Below are positions 4,498 through 7,492 of a stretch of 7,492 bases of DNA, piece after piece; position 1 is the stretch's first letter; each line of letters opens with the position of its first letter. The notes beneath the pieces are model-generated. The model did no database searches. It was not told the DNA's origin and saw only the letters and a list, made by a program, of their open reading frames with translations. The stretch comes from Anaerolineae bacterium (GTDB taxonomy: Bacteria > Chloroflexota > Anaerolineae > Anaerolineales > Villigracilaceae). Both the position numbers and the translations under genes were made by a program. The DNA lies in NCBI GenBank assembly GCA_003694975.1, contig RFJH01000035.1, positions 1-7,492 of the forward strand. The letters are read 5' to 3'.

Positions 4498-7473
4498 CTA
4501 CGGGGTGACCGTGGCGGGAGGGACGATGGTGGCGGATGGTGTAGGCGTCTCGCCAGGGGTAACGGTGGCGCTTGGGGTAGGGGATGGCGTCAGCGTTGGA
4601 GAGGAGGTAGCGGTCGGGGTCGGAGTGAACGTGGGGGAAGGAGTGATGGTCGGAGTGAACGTGGGGGTCGGTGTTGGGGTGAGAGTCGGCGTGGGGGTTG
4701 GCGTGGGAATGCTCAGGGTCAGGTGGATGCGGCGCTCGGCGTAGCCCTGTTTGCCGCTCATGTAAAGGCGTAAGGTCAGTTCTCCATTGGGGACGTCGTT
4801 CAGGTCCCAAATGTAGAGGTCGGCAGGGGATGCAATTTCCTGTTTGCTCTCGACGAGCAGATGCCAGTCTTTGGGGTCACTGCCGGGGCCGTATTCCAGT
4901 TTCCAGGAACGGAAGCCATCGCCCGCTGCCACACCGCGAATCACCAGGGAGGCTGTGGTGATGACCTGGCCCTCGCTCAGGTTGGTGAATTCGAGGTCGG
5001 GGCGCGGGTCGTTGCGGGTGCATTCGCGCTCCGGGGCGAAGCGGACGTTTTTGGGGAAGCCGTGTTCTTCGAGCCAGCGCTTTCCGTCCTTCGTCTTCAG
5101 CCATTTGCGTGCCCAGGGGTCGTCCACGCGCATCACCATTTCTTTCTCCGTGAACTCCGAGCACTCCTCGGAGGCCTCCAGGCCGGTCCAGGTATCCAGG
5201 GTGACGCGCCGCCACAGGTCCTGACCGGCAGGCAGCGGAGGCTGATCGGCAGCGAAATATTCGCGGCGCTGTTCGTGGCACCACTGGGAAGGTTCGGTGC
5301 CTGAAATAGCACAGATGATTTTCTCCACCACGCCGGGGGGTGGGGTGAAGGGCGTGGGCGCGCCGCCGGTCAACCGGGGGACGGCGAATTGCATGAACTC
5401 CGACCAGATGGGCGCCGCGCCGGTCAGGCCGCTGGTGTGCACCATAGGGGTATAGTCCGCGTTGCCCACCCACACACCGACTGTGAGATCGGGGGTGTAG
5501 CCGATGGTCCAGTTGTCACGGAAGTCGTTGGAGGTGCCGGTCTTGGCGGCGGCCTGGAAGGGGAGGTGGAGGGCGGAGTTGTAGCCGAACATGGGGGCGC
5601 GGGCTTCGTTATCTGAGAGGATGGACGAGATGAGAAAGGCATGCTCCGGTCGGATGACCTGTTCGCCCTCCGGCGGCTCGTATTCGTAGATCAGGTTGCC
5701 CTGGTAGTCCGTGATTTTGAGAATGGCAACCGGTGGGACGCGCTTGCCGCCGTTGGCGAAGACGGCGAAGGCGGAGGTCATCTCCAGCAGGCTCACGTCA
5801 CCGCCGCCCAGCGTGAGAGAAAGCCCGTAATCGTCGCGCGTCAGGCTGGTGATGCCCAGGCGCTCGGCCATGGCGATCATGCCGTCGCGCTCCGGGGTCT
5901 CCGGGTTATCGTAGATGCCCACGAATTGCAGCGCTTTCACCGCCGGGACATTGTAGGAATTGGCGAGGGCGCTGCGCACGGTCACCGCGCCGTGGAACTT
6001 CTCATCGTAGTTGACCGGCTTGTACGGCTCGCGCGGGTCGTTCGGGTCGCCGGAGGGAGGAAACTCGCTGGGCACGTCCCAGATCAGGGTCGCCGGAGTC
6101 CAGCCTTTCTCAAAGGCGGCCACGTAGGTGATGGGCTTGATCGAGGAGCCAGGCTGACGCGTGGCGCTGATCGCCATATTGACCTGGCCGTCAATGGCAT
6201 CGTTGTAGAAATCCGGTGAGCCGACCATGGCGAGGATTTCGCCGGTCGAGGGCACGATGGCGACCAGGGCGCCGTTGTGGGCATTGTGGTCGGCCAGGGC
6301 AGCCACCTGCCGGGCGACGATCTCCTGGGCGGTATCCTGCAAGGTGGGGTCGAGCGTGGTCACCACGGTGAAGCCGGCGCGGTAGAGGGTTTGCGAATCG
6401 TACTGGCTTTCCAGCAACGAGCGCACGTAGTTGACCCAGTGCGGATAGCGCATCTCGATGACCGGCGGGGAGAAATTATGGGCTTCGATTTCGTTGTAGG
6501 CAGCGACAGCCGTCGTGGCGTCCACGCAGACCGGCTCCGGGCTGTTGCTGACCTGGATGCAACCGCGCTCCTGGCTGAGTTGGTACATCAGCGTAAGCAC
6601 CTGCTTGAGGCGTTCCAGCGTGGCCTCGCGGTTGGTGTAGATATCGTAGGTGGCGGGGGATTGCGGCAATCCGGCCAGGAAGGCGGCCTGGGCGAGGGTG
6701 AGTTGGTCGGCGGTGGTGCCGAAGTAGGTCTCGGCAGCGGCTTCGATGCCGTAGGCCAGGTTGCCGTAGTAGGTCTCGTTGAGGTAGAGTTCGAGGATTT
6801 CGTCCTTGCTGTAGCGGCGGGTGATTTCGGCGGCCAGGATAATCTCGCGCGCTTTGCGGCGGTAGGTGCGCTCAAAGCGCTCGTCCTTGAGCAGGATGAG
6901 GCGCGCCAGTTGCTGGGGGATGGTGGAGGCGCCGGAGACGATTCTGCCGCTGGTGTAGTTTTGCCACAGGGCGCGCAGCAGGGCGAAGATGTCGAAGCCG
7001 GGGTGGGAGTAGAAGTCCTTATCTTCGGTGGCGATGGTGGCGGCGACCATGTAGGGAGAGATGCGTTCCAGGGGGACGTAGGTGCGCCGCCCGGCGTTGG
7101 GGTCTACGATCTCATAGAGCAGGTTGCCGTTGCGGTCGAGGATGCGCGTCGTCTCAAACTGGGAGGCGCGGGCGCGCAGGTCGTCTACGTTGACGTTTTC
7201 GAGCGTTTTGGCAATGGCGTAGTACTGGTACAGGCCGATGGAGGCCAGGAGCAGGCCCAACGCGACGAGGAGGAAGAGGCCGACGATCAGGCCGCGCAGG
7301 AGACAGCCCAGTCCCTTACGCCAGTCGGGTGGGGAAGGCGGACGCCGATGACGCCTCGCGGCGGGACGACGGGCCGGGCGCGAGGCGGTGGGAGCGGAGG
7401 AGGGGGCGTAGGCGGCGGGCGTGACGCGCGTCGCGTCCACATCGATTTCGTCTACGCGGCGCGGCAGGGGCAT
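4498..7473 (-). CDS. Class A penicillin-binding protein (PBP1A-type) with extra C-terminal domain and Thr-Pro tail
   Basis: A bifunctional peptidoglycan synthase: glycosyltransferase on lipid II plus DD-transpeptidase, anchored in the cytoplasmic membrane. From the ATG at 7473 it has 991 residues: an Arg/Pro-rich cytoplasmic tail, a TM anchor (about 57-82) and a GT51 domain (about 105-290). The GT51 domain has TEDKDFYSHPGFD with catalytic E150, GASTIPQQLARLILL (181-195), RRKAREIILAAEITRRYSKD (205-224) and LAGLPQSP. The transpeptidase (about 398-700) has SSIK with nucleophile S443, SYN at 506-508 and KTGTS at 644-648. All catalytic motifs are intact. After it come a segment with four cysteines (721, 732, 771, 818), a beta-sandwich-like domain (about 826-922) and a Thr/Pro tail (923-991) ending at a TAG stop. 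Ordinary PBP1A proteins are shorter. No Shine-Dalgarno precedes the ATG, and the frame stays open to the window edge (reading ALDRDG just before Met), so the real start is probably upstream, outside the window. Confidence 0.93.
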   Translation of the reverse strand: MPLPRRVDEIDVDATRVTPAAYAPSSAPTASRPARRPAARRHRRPPSPPDWRKGLGCLLRGLIVGLFLLVALGLLLASIGLYQYYAIAKTLENVNVDDLRARASQFETTRILDRNGNLLYEIVDPNAGRRTYVPLERISPYMVAATIATEDKDFYSHPGFDIFALLRALWQNYTSGRIVSGASTIPQQLARLILLKDERFERTYRRKAREIILAAEITRRYSKDEILELYLNETYYGNLAYGIEAAAETYFGTTADQLTLAQAAFLAGLPQSPATYDIYTNREATLERLKQVLTLMYQLSQERGCIQVSNSPEPVCVDATTAVAAYNEIEAHNFSPPVIEMRYPHWVNYVRSLLESQYDSQTLYRAGFTVVTTLDPTLQDTAQEIVARQVAALADHNAHNGALVAIVPSTGEILAMVGSPDFYNDAIDGQVNMAISATRQPGSSIKPITYVAAFEKGWTPATLIWDVPSEFPPSGDPNDPREPYKPVNYDEKFHGAVTVRSALANSYNVPAVKALQFVGIYDNPETPERDGMIAMAERLGITSLTRDDYGLSLTLGGGDVSLLEMTSAFAVFANGGKRVPPVAILKITDYQGNLIYEYEPPEGEQVIRPEHAFLISSILSDNEARAPMFGYNSALHLPFQAAAKTGTSNDFRDNWTIGYTPDLTVGVWVGNADYTPMVHTSGLTGAAPIWSEFMQFAVPRLTGGAPTPFTPPPGVVEKIICAISGTEPSQWCHEQRREYFAADQPPLPAGQDLWRRVTLDTWTGLEASEECSEFTEKEMVMRVDDPWARKWLKTKDGKRWLEEHGFPKNVRFAPERECTRNDPRPDLEFTNLSEGQVITTASLVIRGVAAGDGFRSWKLEYGPGSDPKDWHLLVESKQEIASPADLYIWDLNDVPNGELTLRLYMSGKQGYAERRIHLTLSIPTPTPTPTLTPTPTPTFTPTITPSPTFTPTPTATSSPTLTPSPTPSATVTPGETPTPSATIVPPATVTP
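4501..4707 (-). repeat. Low-complexity Thr-Pro-coding repeat tract
   Basis: The last 69 codons of the penicillin-binding protein form a degenerate six-base repeat coding for Thr-Pro with occasional Ser, Ala, Val, Phe, Ile and Leu; about 70 percent of the residues are Thr or Pro, and there is no Lys or Arg. A perfect 20-bp direct copy occurs at 4618-4637 and 4648-4667, a period of 30 bases, which points to a recent small duplication or slippage. Such tails are common on surface proteins of Chloroflexota and may span the wall or be O-glycosylated (family knowledge and inference). Confidence 0.85.
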
Positions 7474-7492
7474 CCCGTCCCGGTCCAGGGCG

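Noticed and set aside
4490..4744. A plus-strand frame coding for Val-Gly repeats.
   Set aside because: It is the mirror image of the Thr-Pro-coding tract of the penicillin-binding protein and has no ribosome binding site or independent support.
1..7492. A mobile element, CRISPR array, defence island or other exotic system.
   Set aside because: No transposase, integrase, terminal repeats, regularly spaced repeats, tRNA or toxin/defence domains are seen; all long genes are recognisable chromosomal families with similar base composition.

Overview
The window is a GC-rich (roughly 60 percent or more) piece of bacterial chromosome. The protein styles suggest Chloroflexota, most likely an Anaerolineae-type organism. 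The clues are a class A penicillin-binding protein ending in a long Thr-Pro tail, a PDZ/7TM-type membrane sensor carrying GAF and PAS domains, and a PduO-type adenosyltransferase next to a DUF554 protein. This assignment is an inference from protein character; there is no rRNA or marker gene in the window.

Layout: (1) 1-255, minus strand, is the 5' part of a gene that runs off the left edge. It encodes a His/Asp-rich protein resembling HET-C / zinc-dependent phospholipase C-like proteins, and its GTG start overlaps the stop of the gene before it by 4 bases. (2) 252-3026, minus strand, is a 924-residue membrane receptor with TM, PDZ-like, multi-TM, GAF and PAS domains and a class III adenylate cyclase with all six catalytic residues. 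(3) About 3027-3094 is a very compact divergent promoter region with two TATAAT boxes back to back. The minus-strand gene has a short leader with a good Shine-Dalgarno, while the plus-strand gene appears to be leaderless. (4) 3095-3640, plus strand, is a PduO-type cob(I)alamin adenosyltransferase. (5) 3700-4449, plus strand, is a DUF554 (YdfK/YqgA-like) inner-membrane protein, separated from pduO by 59 bases that hold a perfect 8-bp inverted repeat. (6) 4498-7473, minus strand and convergent with DUF554, is a bifunctional class A penicillin-binding protein. Its reading frame stays open to the right edge, so its true start may lie outside the window.

Functionally this looks like ordinary chromosomal housekeeping and signalling DNA: cAMP signalling (with a translationally coupled partner), coenzyme B12 assimilation, a membrane protein of unknown role, and peptidoglycan synthesis. 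I see no mobile element, CRISPR array, tRNA, rRNA or phage gene, and no gene-free stretch above 300 bases. The points most worth a second look are the cyclase architecture and its coupled neighbour, the overlapping divergent promoters with a leaderless pduO, and the unusual C-terminus of the penicillin-binding protein.
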